The notes below the pieces were generated by a model. That model made no database searches. It saw only the letters and a list, made by a program, of their open reading frames with translations, and was not told where the DNA came from. Position numbers and translations under genes: made by a program. A stretch of 64,000 bases of DNA from positions 1,364,001-1,428,000 of the forward strand of contig NZ_CP106793.1 of the NCBI RefSeq assembly GCF_025642135.1, read 5' to 3'. This stretch comes from Streptomyces cynarae. Its GTDB lineage: Bacteria; Actinomycetota; Actinomycetes; Streptomycetales; Streptomycetaceae. Of this stretch, positions 18,812 to 26,782 are shown piece after piece; position 1 is the first letter of the stretch, and every line of letters begins with the position of its first letter.

Positions 18812-20551
18812 TCAGGCGTGTCCGAGGATGCGCCACAACGCCTCGGACAGCAGTTCCCGGGCGTCCGGGGCGGCGGACATGTGCCGGAACGCGACGAAGC
18901 CGTCGGGCCGCACCAGCAGGGCGCCCGCGTCGGAGATCTCGCGCAGCCGCGCCCAGTCGCCGTAGGGGTCCTCGTACTCCTGGCCCGGGCCGATCACGAC
19001 GGTGGCGATCTCGGTCTCCTGCGCCTTCGCGGCCCGCACCCAGCCCTCGCCGCCGATACCGGTGAGCAGGGTGAAGCGGCCCTTGCCGACCGTGTCGAGG
19101 GTGGACAGGGTGCGGCTGCCGGAGGTGATCCAGGCGTGCGGGAGCCTGGCGCCGGGGCGGGAGGAGGGCTGGTGGTACAGCTCGGGGTCGCGGGTGAAGC
19201 CCGGGTCGGGGGTGCCGTCCGGGACGATCGCGTCGGAGACGTAGCGCTGGTTGAGGTCGACGCCGTGCGCGTTGAACTCGTACACCTTGAAGGCGATCGC
19301 CTCGCGCAGCTTCGCGCGCTGTTTCTCGGCGGCCTCGGTGGCCTCCTTGCGCGCGGCGATGTTGGCCCACAGCTGCTCGGGGGTCTGCGGGGACAGCCCG
19401 TCGAGCGCCTCGAAGACGGGCGCGGTCTCGCCGATGGACTGGTTGGCGCGGGTGACGATCTGCTTGCCGACGGGGGCACGCTCGGCGGTGTAGGACTCCA
19501 GCAGCGCGGGGCTCGCCGTGCCGTCGAGGACCAGCTTGAGCTTCCAGGCCAGGTTGTAGGAGTCCTGGATGGAGGTGTTGGAGCCCAGGCCGTTGGACGG
19601 CGGGTGGCGGTGCACGGCGTCCCCGGCGCAGAAGACGCGGCCACTCGCGTAGGTCTCCGCGTACATCTCGTTGACGGTCCACGCCGAGGACGACTTGACG
19701 GTCACCGGTATCTCGTCGTCGCCGACCAGCTTGCGGATGACGGACTCGGCGTACTCGATGGTCAGGTCGGGGGCGCCCGCCTCGACGTCGTAGCCCCAGA
19801 CGATGAGCCACTCGGTCCAGGGCCGCACGCAGCGCACCAGTCCCGCGCCGATGCCGCCGACCGTCGCTCCGGGTGCGAGGACCCAGTAGAGGGTGGAGGG
19901 GCGGTGGGCCGTGTACTTCGTCAGGTCGGCGTCGAAGACGATGTTGATGCTGCCGGCGACGCCCATCTGACCACCCATCGCCAGGCCCGCGTCCTCGGCG
20001 ACCTTCGAGCGGCCGCCGTCCGCGCCGATCAGGTACTTGGCGCGGATCTCGTAGGTGTCCCCGCGCAGCCGGTCGCGGACGGTGGCCGTGACGCCGTCGG
20101 CGTCCTGGGTGTGGGAGAGGTACTCGGTCTGGAAGCGCAGCCGGGTGCCGCGGGCGACGGCCGCGTTCACGAGGACCGGCTCCATGAGGTGCTGCGGCAT
20201 GTCGCACATACGGGTGGGGCTGGCGAGTTCGTGCGCGGCCTGGACCAGCGGGTCGTTGCCCCAGGAGCGCACCCGGCCCAGTTCCTCCCCGGCGAGGCTG
20301 GTACAGAAGGTGGTGTTGCCCATGAGGTGCTGCGGGGTGGCCTGTTGGATGACGTCCTGTTCGACGCCGAGGTCGCGCAGCACCTCCATCGTGCGCTGGT
20401 TGGTGATGTGCGCGCGGGGCGTGTCGGCGAGGCTCGCGTAGCGGGTCACGACGAGGTTGGGCACGCCGTAGCTGCTCAGGGCGAGCGCGGCCGAGGCGCC
20501 GGCCGGGCCGCTGCCTACGATCAGAACGTCGGTCTCGACGACGGTGGACAC
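18812..20551 (-). CDS. FAD-dependent phenol hydroxylase (TfdB-like; probable resorcinol 4-hydroxylase)
   Basis: 579 residues from GTG 20551, chosen over the ATG at 20590 because CAGGAGC lies directly upstream. FAD motifs are VGSGPAGASAALALSSYG near residue 12 and GDAVHRHPPSNGLGSN near 307; NQRTMEVLRDLGV is typical of the 2,4-dichlorophenol 6-monooxygenase/phenol hydroxylase group, and the C-terminal region fits the family thioredoxin-like domain. Because the next two genes convert hydroxyquinol to 3-oxoadipate, this enzyme probably makes hydroxyquinol, most simply by hydroxylating resorcinol. Another 1,3- or 1,4-dihydroxybenzene, or a substituted phenol, remains possible. A palindromic site lies 69 bp upstream of the start. 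Confidence 0.9.
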   Translation of the reverse strand: MSTVVETDVLIVGSGPAGASAALALSSYGVPNLVVTRYASLADTPRAHITNQRTMEVLRDLGVEQDVIQQATPQHLMGNTTFCTSLAGEELGRVRSWGNDPLVQAAHELASPTRMCDMPQHLMEPVLVNAAVARGTRLRFQTEYLSHTQDADGVTATVRDRLRGDTYEIRAKYLIGADGGRSKVAEDAGLAMGGQMGVAGSINIVFDADLTKYTAHRPSTLYWVLAPGATVGGIGAGLVRCVRPWTEWLIVWGYDVEAGAPDLTIEYAESVIRKLVGDDEIPVTVKSSSAWTVNEMYAETYASGRVFCAGDAVHRHPPSNGLGSNTSIQDSYNLAWKLKLVLDGTASPALLESYTAERAPVGKQIVTRANQSIGETAPVFEALDGLSPQTPEQLWANIAARKEATEAAEKQRAKLREAIAFKVYEFNAHGVDLNQRYVSDAIVPDGTPDPGFTRDPELYHQPSSRPGARLPHAWITSGSRTLSTLDTVGKGRFTLLTGIGGEGWVRAAKAQETEIATVVIGPGQEYEDPYGDWARLREISDAGALLVRPDGFVAFRHMSAAPDARELLSEALWRILGHA

Positions 20552-20619
20552 GGGCGCTCCTGATGGGGGGAACGGACACCAAGCGTTCATGATCGTGGAC
20601 CCGTGCGGGGGCGTGCGGG

Positions 20620-20636
20620 TGTCTCATTACGAGACA
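20620..20636. promoter_or_regulatory. Palindromic operator copy 2 (TGTCTCATTACGAGACA)
   Basis: Identical over 17 bp, plus the preceding GCGGG, to the site at 16753-16769. It sits in the divergent region between the hydroxylase gene (start 20551, minus) and the Fis-type regulator gene (start 20709, plus), so it can serve activation of the operon and autoregulation. Confidence 0.8.
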
Positions 20637-20708
20637 TTGCGGCCGTCCGGTGCACGCAACAGGGGCAGTTGTTGTCCATTCAACAGAACCCGCTACGGTG
20701 GGGGCGTT

Positions 20709-22421
20709 GTGACCACGACAGAGCACTCCCCCGCCGGCCCCGCGCTCGCCCCGTTGCGTCTGGCACGCGAGCGGTTCCTGTCGGGGCGTCCGCTGCCCGA
20801 CGGCGTGCCGGAGGAGGTCGTGGCCGCGTGGCGGCGTGCGCGGTTCTTCGGCGTGCCGCACGACTTGGAGGAGCCGCCCGCCGATCCGGTACGTCCGGGC
20901 GAGTCGGCGCTGCTGGGGGCGGCCCGGCCGGTGCTCGAACGGATCACCCCCGCACTGGGCCGGGGACGGTCGGCCCTCGTCCTCACCGACGAGCGGCTAC
21001 GGGTGCTGTGGACGGCCGGGAGCGTGGCCGGGCTCGCCCTCTGGCCGGATCTGTCGGAACGCACGGTCGGCCACAACAGCGCGGCGCTCGCCCTGCACAC
21101 CCGGCGTCGGGCCGAGGTGCACGGGCCGGAACACTTCCTCGACCGGTGGCAGGACGTGTCGGCGGTCAGCGTGCCGGTGTCGGCCCCGTGGACCGGGCAG
21201 ACGCTCGGCACGGTGACCGTGGCGTCACAGCTGTGCGCCGGTTGTCCGCCGCATCCGGGCGCGGCGCTCGCGGAGGCGGCCGCCGCGGCGGTGGAGGCCG
21301 AACTGCTCGCCCGGGCACGGCCGCCCGAGCGGGTCCTGCTGGACGCCTATCTGCGGGCGGCGCGCGGGCCGGACGCCGCGGTGGCCGCGCTGGACGGCCT
21401 CAGCCGCCTGGTCAGCGCGGCGGCGGAGCGCATGCTGGCACCGGAGTCCCTTCAGGCCCTGGAGCGTACGGCGGTGGCGGTACGGCACCAGGAGGACGTG
21501 CCCGCCGAGGCCGTCCTGCCCGAGGGCGCGGGGTGCACAGCCCGGATCACTCCCGTGTGCCGGGACGGCGCGGTCGTCGGCATCGTGGCCGTACTGGAGC
21601 CGCTGGCCGATCCCCCGCCGCCGATGCCGCGCCCGGCCGTCGCCCTGGTCGGCTGCTCGGTCCCCTGGCGCCATGCCGTCGGACGCGCCGCCGAACTGGC
21701 CCGCTCCCGGGAGCCGCTGCTGCTGACCGGTGAGCGCGGGACGGGGAAGACCGCGCTCGCCCGGGAGCTGCTCGGCGGGCGCGCCGCACGGGTGGTCGAC
21801 GCGGCGGAGGACGGGGACCTCGACCGCGCCCTCGCCGAGCTGGCCCGGGGCCGCCCTCTCCTGCTCCGCCACGCCGAACGGCTCGCCCAGTCCGGAGTGG
21901 CCGCCCTGAACACCCTGCTCGACGCGCACCCCGAGGCACCGCTGCTGGTCACCCACACGCCCGGCACGCCGCCCGGCCCGTGTCTCCAGCGGCTCCTCGA
22001 CACCCTGGCCGCCCGCTCGGTCACCCTGCCCGCGCTGCGCGAACGCCCCGAGGACATAAGGGAGTTGCTGTCGGCGCTGGCCCCGCGGCCCGCACCGGGC
22101 AGCCCGCCGTTGACCTGGGCACTGGACGCCCTGCGCGCCCTGGAGCGGCATCCGTGGCCCGGAAACGTGACCGAACTCGCGCATGTCGTACGGGCGCTGG
22201 CGGAGCACCGCCGGGCGTCCGGGCCGGTTCGCCGGGCCGAGCTGCCGGATCCCGTGCGCGACGGACCCGCCGTCCGCCCGCTCAGCCCGATGGAGCACGC
22301 CGAGCGCACCACGATCCTGGAGGCGCTGCACCGCCACGGCGGCAACAAGGCGCGTACGGCGGCGGCGCTCGGCATCGGCCGCGCGACGCTCTACCGCAAG
22401 CTGCGCGGGTACCGGGGCTGA
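20709..22421 (+). CDS. GAF/Fis-type transcriptional activator (AcoR-like, degenerate AAA+)
   Basis: 570 residues from GTG 20709. Residues about 70-200 resemble the GAF-like sensor of AcoR-type regulators. Residues about 305-480 retain a Walker A (GERGTGKT near 341) and the arginine/PxxLRERPEDI region, but Walker B is degenerate (RPLLLRHAERL) and no GAFTGA loop for sigma-54 contact is seen. Residues 525-568 form a Fis-type HTH (HGGNKARTAAALGIGRATLY). Streptomyces has no sigma-54, so it presumably works with a sigma-70-type holoenzyme, as known actinobacterial AcoR/MimR-like proteins do. It is divergent from the hydroxyquinol operon and probably binds the TGT-N11-ACA palindromes in response to the phenolic substrate. 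Confidence 0.88.
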   Translation: MTTTEHSPAGPALAPLRLARERFLSGRPLPDGVPEEVVAAWRRARFFGVPHDLEEPPADPVRPGESALLGAARPVLERITPALGRGRSALVLTDERLRVLWTAGSVAGLALWPDLSERTVGHNSAALALHTRRRAEVHGPEHFLDRWQDVSAVSVPVSAPWTGQTLGTVTVASQLCAGCPPHPGAALAEAAAAAVEAELLARARPPERVLLDAYLRAARGPDAAVAALDGLSRLVSAAAERMLAPESLQALERTAVAVRHQEDVPAEAVLPEGAGCTARITPVCRDGAVVGIVAVLEPLADPPPPMPRPAVALVGCSVPWRHAVGRAAELARSREPLLLTGERGTGKTALARELLGGRAARVVDAAEDGDLDRALAELARGRPLLLRHAERLAQSGVAALNTLLDAHPEAPLLVTHTPGTPPGPCLQRLLDTLAARSVTLPALRERPEDIRELLSALAPRPAPGSPPLTWALDALRALERHPWPGNVTELAHVVRALAEHRRASGPVRRAELPDPVRDGPAVRPLSPMEHAERTTILEALHRHGGNKARTAAALGIGRATLYRKLRGYRG

Positions 22422-22424
22422 CCG

Positions 22425-22435
22425 CAACGTCGTTG
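22425..22435. promoter_or_regulatory. Small palindrome CAACGTCGTTG before the DUF779 gene
   Basis: Five-base arms around one T, followed directly by another CAACGTG half-site, in the 41-nt gap between the activator gene and the DUF779 gene. It may be an operator or a weak hairpin; no protein can be assigned. Confidence 0.3.
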
Positions 22436-22462
22436 CAACGTGTCCCGTGCTGGGATCGTGGC

Positions 22463-22825
22463 GTGACCATGGACATGATTCCGCGCGTGGAGCTGACCCC
22501 CGCGGCCGCCGAGCTGGTGCGGCGGCTGCGGGAGGTCCACGGACCGCTGATGTTCCACCAGTCCGGCGGCTGCTGCGACGGCAGCGCGCCCATGTGCTAC
22601 CCGGAGGGCGAGTTCCGCACCGGCGGCTCGGACGTGCTGCTCGCGGAACTGGAGGTCGACGGGGTCGGCGAACCGGTCGGCTTCTGGATGTCCAGGAGCC
22701 AGTACGAGGCGTGGAGCCACACCCGGTTGATCGTGGACATCGTACCGGGCCGTGGCAGCGGCTTCTCCCTCGAAGCACCCGAAGGAGTGCGTTTTCTCAT
22801 CCGTTCCCGCGTCGTCGACGCCTGA
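22463..22825 (+). CDS. DUF779 domain protein
   Basis: Up to 120 residues. Starts at GTG 22463, ATG 22469 and ATG 22475 are all possible, and none has a strong ribosome-binding site. The signature is HQSGGCCDGSAPMCYPEG near residue 30, conserved in DUF779 and rich in cysteine, suggesting metal or redox chemistry. In other actinobacteria this family often sits beside aldehyde dehydrogenase genes controlled by AcoR-like activators. Here it directly follows such an activator, 41 nt downstream on the same strand, but no aldehyde dehydrogenase is adjacent. The biochemical function is unknown. Confidence 0.85.
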   Translation: MTMDMIPRVELTPAAAELVRRLREVHGPLMFHQSGGCCDGSAPMCYPEGEFRTGGSDVLLAELEVDGVGEPVGFWMSRSQYEAWSHTRLIVDIVPGRGSGFSLEAPEGVRFLIRSRVVDA

Positions 22826-22899
22826 GCACCGCGCGGGACACCACCGTCTGGTGCACTTCCCCCGAGTCCTGCGGAAGTTGACGAGGCATAGGGGGAGCT

Positions 22900-24126
22900 G
22901 TGAAGCGTCGCGACAGACGGTTGAGAGTCGTACTGACGGCTTTGCTCGCATGGAGCGCACTGGCCGGTGCCGCCCTCGCGGGGGCCGCACCGGCCGGTGC
23001 CGCGCCGGACGCCCGGAGGGTCGCGCCGGGTGTCCAGTACAGCGAGTTCGACATCTCCGCGGCCCACGGGGTGACGCGCGCGCACCTCGTCACCGTGGAC
23101 CTGCGCGATCCGCGGGTACGGGTCGACCTGCTGCATCCGCGTGCCGTGGCCGCCCGCGCCACCGTCTCGCAACTCGTCGGCGCGCAGCGCGCGGTGGCGG
23201 GGATCAACGGCGACTTCTTCAACATCACCGAGACCCAGCATCCTTGGGTCCCGGCGACCGGCTCGGCCGTCGGCCCGGCCGTCGCGAGCGGGCACGCGCT
23301 CAAGGCCGCCGTGCCGCGCGGGCAGCGCTTCGGGCCGGCCCTGCCGTCCGGTACGAGCACCGAGGACGTGCTCGGCGTGGGCACGGACCGTACCGCGCGC
23401 CTCGACCGGCTGACCCTCGACGGTTCCGTGACCACGCCGGGTGAGCGGCTGCCGCTGCGCGGTCTCAACCAGTACGCGCTGCCCGAGGGGTCGATCGGGG
23501 CGTACACGTCGGACTGGGGCAGTGTCTCGCGGCTGCGTGCCGTCTGCGGGACCGACACCGACCGGGGCGGGCCGTGCAGCACGGACTCTTACGAGGTGAC
23601 CATCCGGGGCGGCCGGGTCACCGCCGCGGCCGATCATCCGGGCAGCGGCCCCATCGCGGCGGGCAGCACGGTCCTGGTGGGCCGTGAAGCGGGGGCGCGA
23701 CAGCTGCGCAAGCTCTTCAAGGGCGAGAAGGTCCAGGTGCGGCACCGGCTGGTGGCGGCCGCGTCCGGGGTTCCGTACCGCTTCGCCGTCGGCGGCTTCC
23801 CGGTGCTGCGGCACGGCACGCCCCTGCCCGGCCTCGACGCCACGACATCCGCCGTGCGCACCGCGGTTGGCATCGAGGACGGCGGCCGCCGCCTGCTGCT
23901 GCTCGCCGTGGACGGCTCCGCCGCCTATCGCAGCGGCCTCACCGTCGAGGAAGTCGCCCGGACCCTGCGGTGGCTGGGCGCCACGGACGGCTTCAACCTC
24001 GACGGCGGCGGCTCCACGACCCTGGTCACCCGGTCGTCGGGCACGGGCAGGGTGAGCGTGCGCAACCACCCCAGCCAAGGATCCGAACGCCCCGTCCCGG
24101 ACGGCATCGGGGTGTTCAGCTCGTGA
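22900..24126 (+). CDS. Secreted phosphodiester glycosidase-family protein (NAGPA domain)
   Basis: 408 residues; GTG start with GGGGGAGCT upstream. Residues 1-36 are a Sec signal peptide (KRRDRRLR, hydrophobic core LTALLAWSALAGAALAG, AxA cleavage near APAGAA). The mature protein contains the NAGPA/phosphodiester-glycosidase domain, with AGINGDFFNI near residue 99 and FNLDGGGSTTLV near 367, the two best conserved family motifs. Homologues remove N-acetylglucosamine from phosphodiesters or act on teichoic-acid-like polymers, so an envelope or extracellular glycan substrate is likely. It ends 3 nt from the convergent small membrane-protein gene. Confidence 0.9.
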   Translation: MKRRDRRLRVVLTALLAWSALAGAALAGAAPAGAAPDARRVAPGVQYSEFDISAAHGVTRAHLVTVDLRDPRVRVDLLHPRAVAARATVSQLVGAQRAVAGINGDFFNITETQHPWVPATGSAVGPAVASGHALKAAVPRGQRFGPALPSGTSTEDVLGVGTDRTARLDRLTLDGSVTTPGERLPLRGLNQYALPEGSIGAYTSDWGSVSRLRAVCGTDTDRGGPCSTDSYEVTIRGGRVTAAADHPGSGPIAAGSTVLVGREAGARQLRKLFKGEKVQVRHRLVAAASGVPYRFAVGGFPVLRHGTPLPGLDATTSAVRTAVGIEDGGRRLLLLAVDGSAAYRSGLTVEEVARTLRWLGATDGFNLDGGGSTTLVTRSSGTGRVSVRNHPSQGSERPVPDGIGVFSS

Positions 24127-24129
24127 ACG

Positions 24130-24324
24130 TCAGGGGTGCAGGCTGCTGACGATATCCGCGGTCGCCGCAAGCCCCTGGTGGATGGTCGGGGCCATGCTCG
24201 TACTGGCCAGGAAGAAGCCGAGCAGGACGCAGACCAGAGCATGCGAGATCTTCATGGCGTTGTTGCGCACGAAGATCACCGCAATGATCAGGAGCAGCAG
24301 CACCACCGAGATGGAAACGGCCAT
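24130..24324 (-). CDS. Small conserved two-helix membrane protein
   Basis: 64 residues from ATG 24324; tandem ATGs occur at 24327 and 24324, and GGAGGAGG spacing favours the second. Two hydrophobic segments, VSISVVLLLLIIAVIFV and HALVCVLLGFFLA, flank the short loop RNNAMKIS, followed by a polar C-terminus with SMAPTIHQGLAATADIV. It resembles a small conserved Streptomyces membrane protein of unknown role. An isolated gene, convergent with the glycosidase; no function can be proposed. Confidence 0.75.
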   Translation of the reverse strand: MAVSISVVLLLLIIAVIFVRNNAMKISHALVCVLLGFFLASTSMAPTIHQGLAATADIVSSLHP

Positions 24325-24486
24325 CATCACCCTCCTCCGCCACGCCCACTTCGCGGCTTTCGGCCGCAAGTGTGGCGTAGCGGAGGGTTCGTCCGGGCGG
24401 CTGACGTGTCCGCCGAACGTGTGGTTCTCCACCCTCTCGTGGGCGTGGAGGAGCGCCTCGGGCCGCGGCAGGTCGTCAACACGCGC

Positions 24487-24524
24487 GTGCACGAGCCCGC
24501 CCCGGGCGGGGCGGGCTCGTGCAC
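24487..24524. terminator. Strong terminator hairpin after the acyl-CoA dehydrogenase operon
   Basis: A perfect 17-bp stem GTGCACGAGCCCGCCCC (24487-24503) with its complement at 24508-24524 and a 4-nt loop, 7 nt beyond the minus-strand operon's last stop codon. It also shields the small membrane-protein gene from read-through. Confidence 0.9.
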
Positions 24525-24530
24525 GGTGGA

Positions 24531-25604
24531 TCAGGGCGACTGGAGGTCGACCAGTTCGGCAAGTACCGCCCGGTGCGCTCCCGCCGTACCGCAGGCGATC
24601 GAATCGGCCTTGGCCCGCTTCAGATACAGGTGGACCGGGTGCTCCCAGGTCATGCCGATCCCGCCGTGCAGTTGCAGGGCCTCCTCGGTGGCGCGTACGG
24701 CGACCGGCGAGGAGTAGGCCTGTGCGACGGCCACCGTGACGTCGGTGTCCTCGCCTGTGGCGAGCGCATCGGCGGCCGCCCGTGCGGCGGCCCGGAGGCC
24801 CGCGACCTCCAGCCAGAGCTGGGCGAGCCGGTGCTTGAGCGCCTGGAAGCCGCCGACCGGCCGGTTGAACTGCTTGCGCTCCTTCAGATAGCGGACCGTC
24901 TCGGTCAACGCCCAGTCGGCCACACCCAGTTGCTCGGAAGCGAGCAGTCCGGCGGCGGTGCGCAGGGCCCGCCGCACGGCGGGTTCGGCGTCGCCGATAC
25001 GGCGGCCGGGCACACCGTCGAGGGTGACGGTGGCGAGCGGGCGGGTCAGGTCCAGGGAGACCTGCGGCGTGACGGTCACGGCGTCGGCGGTCACGGCGTA
25101 CAGGCCACCGTCGTCGGCCGGGACCAGCAGGACGTCGGCGACGGCGGCGTCCGCGATGCCGGTCAACTCACCGTGCAGGGTGCCGTTTTCCAGCCTCGCG
25201 GTCTTCGCCACGGCACCTGGAGCGGTGTGCAGGCCGACCGCCAGGGCGCCGATCGCGCGGCCTGAGGCCAGCCGGCCCAGGAGCTCCTCGTCACCGCAGA
25301 CCAGCAGGGCCTCGGTGGCCACGACCGCGCTGGTGAGGTACGGCACCGGGGCGACGGCCCGGCCCAGTTCCTCCAGCACCACGGCGACTTCGCGGTGCGA
25401 GGCGCCCTGACCGCCCAGTTCCTCGGGCACCAGCAGGCCGGCCAGACCCATTCCGTCGGCCAGCGCCTTCCAGGCCGCGAGGTCGTGCGGGGCGCCTGAC
25501 TCGGTGCGCGCGATGACGCCGGGCGCGTCGCAGTGGTCGGCGAGCAGGTCCCGCACGGCGGCGCGCAGCGCCTCTTCCTCCTCGGAGTAGAGAAGATCCG
25601 TCAT
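24531..25604 (-). CDS. Acyl-CoA dehydrogenase-like subunit lacking the catalytic glutamate
   Basis: 357 residues from ATG 25604, overlapping the previous stop by 4 nt (ATGA). The acyl-CoA dehydrogenase fold is clear: N-terminal helices, mid beta-domain, and the C-terminal LLASEQLGVADWALTETVRYL and LQLHGGIGMTWEHPVHLYLKRA motifs. Where active subunits carry a glutamate (SIEGGT in the neighbouring gene, EGT in typical family members), this protein reads SIACGT, so the catalytic base is missing. In mycobacterial steroid degradation, pairs of unlike acyl-CoA dehydrogenase genes form alpha2beta2 enzymes with one site-deficient subunit. The overlap with the next ACAD gene makes the same arrangement likely here. 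Confidence 0.9.
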   Translation of the reverse strand: MTDLLYSEEEEALRAAVRDLLADHCDAPGVIARTESGAPHDLAAWKALADGMGLAGLLVPEELGGQGASHREVAVVLEELGRAVAPVPYLTSAVVATEALLVCGDEELLGRLASGRAIGALAVGLHTAPGAVAKTARLENGTLHGELTGIADAAVADVLLVPADDGGLYAVTADAVTVTPQVSLDLTRPLATVTLDGVPGRRIGDAEPAVRRALRTAAGLLASEQLGVADWALTETVRYLKERKQFNRPVGGFQALKHRLAQLWLEVAGLRAAARAAADALATGEDTDVTVAVAQAYSSPVAVRATEEALQLHGGIGMTWEHPVHLYLKRAKADSIACGTAGAHRAVLAELVDLQSP

Positions 25605-26782
25605 CGGGCCAGGTCCTTCCATGCGACGTCCTTGTCGGTGCGCGGCTCGGCGGGCAGGCCCAGGACGCGCTCGGCGACGATGTTCAGCAGGACCTCGCTG
25701 GTCCCGCCCTCGATGCTGTTGCCCTTGGAGCGGAGATAGCGGTAGCCGGCGTCACGGCCGGTGAAGTCGACGAGTTCGGGCCGGCGAAGGGTCCAGTCGT
25801 CGTACAACAAGCCCTCCTGGCCCCGCAGTTCGACCTCCAGGCCACTGATCTCCTGGTTGAGGCGGGCGAAGGCGAGCTTCATGCCGGAGCCCTCATAACC
25901 GGGCTGCCCGGCGACGAGCTGCTGACGCAGGCGTTCGGCGGTGAGCCGGGAGACCTCGGACTCGACCCACAGCTTCAGCAGCCGCTGGTGCAGGTCGTGG
26001 GTGCGCAGCTCCGGGCGCTCACGCCAGGTCTTCGCGACGGGGCCGATCATTCCGCCCTCGCGCGGGAGCCGCATGCCGCCGATGGCCACGCGCTCGTTGT
26101 TCAGCGTGGTCTGGGCGACCCGCCAGCCGTTGCCGACCTCGCCGAGCCGGCAGGAGTCGGGGATGCGGACGTCGCTGAGGAAGACCTCGTTGAACTCGGC
26201 CTCGCCGGTGATCTGGCGCAGCGGCCGGACGTCGACGCCGGGGTCGGTCATGTCACAGAGGAAGTAGGTGATGCCGGCGTGCTTGGGCACGCTCGGGTCG
26301 GTGCGGGCGATGAGGATGGCCCAGCGGGCGTTGTGGGCGCCGGACGTCCAGACCTTCTGCCCGTTGACCACCCAGTCGTCGCCGTCCGGGACGGCCCGGG
26401 TGCCGAGCGCGGCGAGGTCGGAGCCGGCGCCGGGCTCGCTGAACAGCTGGCACCAGACCTCCTCCCCCGTCCACAGCGGCCGCAGATAGCGCTGCTTCTG
26501 CTCCTCGGTGCCGTACTTCAGGATGGTCGGCGCGGCCATGCCGAGCCCGATGCCGTTGCGGCGCGCGTCATTGTCGGGCGCGCCCGCGGCCTCCAGCTCG
26601 GCGTCCACGACGGCCTGGAGGTGGCGGGGCGCACCCAGCCCGCCGAGGCCCTCCGGGTAGTGCACCCAGGCGAGTCCGGCGTCGAAGCGGGCCCTGAGGA
26701 AGTCGAGGCGGTCGGTGGTCGCCGGCGGGTGGGCAGCGAGCAACTCCTGGGTGCGGCGGCGCAGTTCGGCGGCGTCGGTCAT
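25601..26782 (-). CDS. Acyl-CoA dehydrogenase, catalytic subunit
   Basis: 393 residues. FAD and substrate-binding motifs include WCQLFSEPGAGSDLA near residue 110 and VNGQKVWTSGAHNA near 139. The C-terminal region has LRSKGNSIEGGTSEVLLNIV with the catalytic glutamate in place. It overlaps the quinone-oxidoreductase gene upstream (ATGA at 26779-26782) and the partner subunit gene downstream (ATGA), forming a tight three-gene operon. The enzyme probably oxidises an unusual (branched, alicyclic or steroid-like) acyl-CoA ester, passing electrons to ETF. The exact substrate is not evident; no CoA ligase or hydratase is encoded alongside. Confidence 0.93.
   Translation of the reverse strand: MTDAAELRRRTQELLAAHPPATTDRLDFLRARFDAGLAWVHYPEGLGGLGAPRHLQAVVDAELEAAGAPDNDARRNGIGLGMAAPTILKYGTEEQKQRYLRPLWTGEEVWCQLFSEPGAGSDLAALGTRAVPDGDDWVVNGQKVWTSGAHNARWAILIARTDPSVPKHAGITYFLCDMTDPGVDVRPLRQITGEAEFNEVFLSDVRIPDSCRLGEVGNGWRVAQTTLNNERVAIGGMRLPREGGMIGPVAKTWRERPELRTHDLHQRLLKLWVESEVSRLTAERLRQQLVAGQPGYEGSGMKLAFARLNQEISGLEVELRGQEGLLYDDWTLRRPELVDFTGRDAGYRYLRSKGNSIEGGTSEVLLNIVAERVLGLPAEPRTDKDVAWKDLAR

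Noticed and set aside
16809..20861. A single 1350-residue open frame on the minus strand
   Set aside because: Only the last 360 codons (maleylacetate reductase) have coding character; the rest is an arginine/proline-rich shadow of the dioxygenase and hydroxylase genes in another frame.
20709..22421. Classical sigma-54-dependent activator with -24/-12 promoter
   Set aside because: No GAFTGA loop, degenerate Walker B, and Streptomyces lacks sigma-54.
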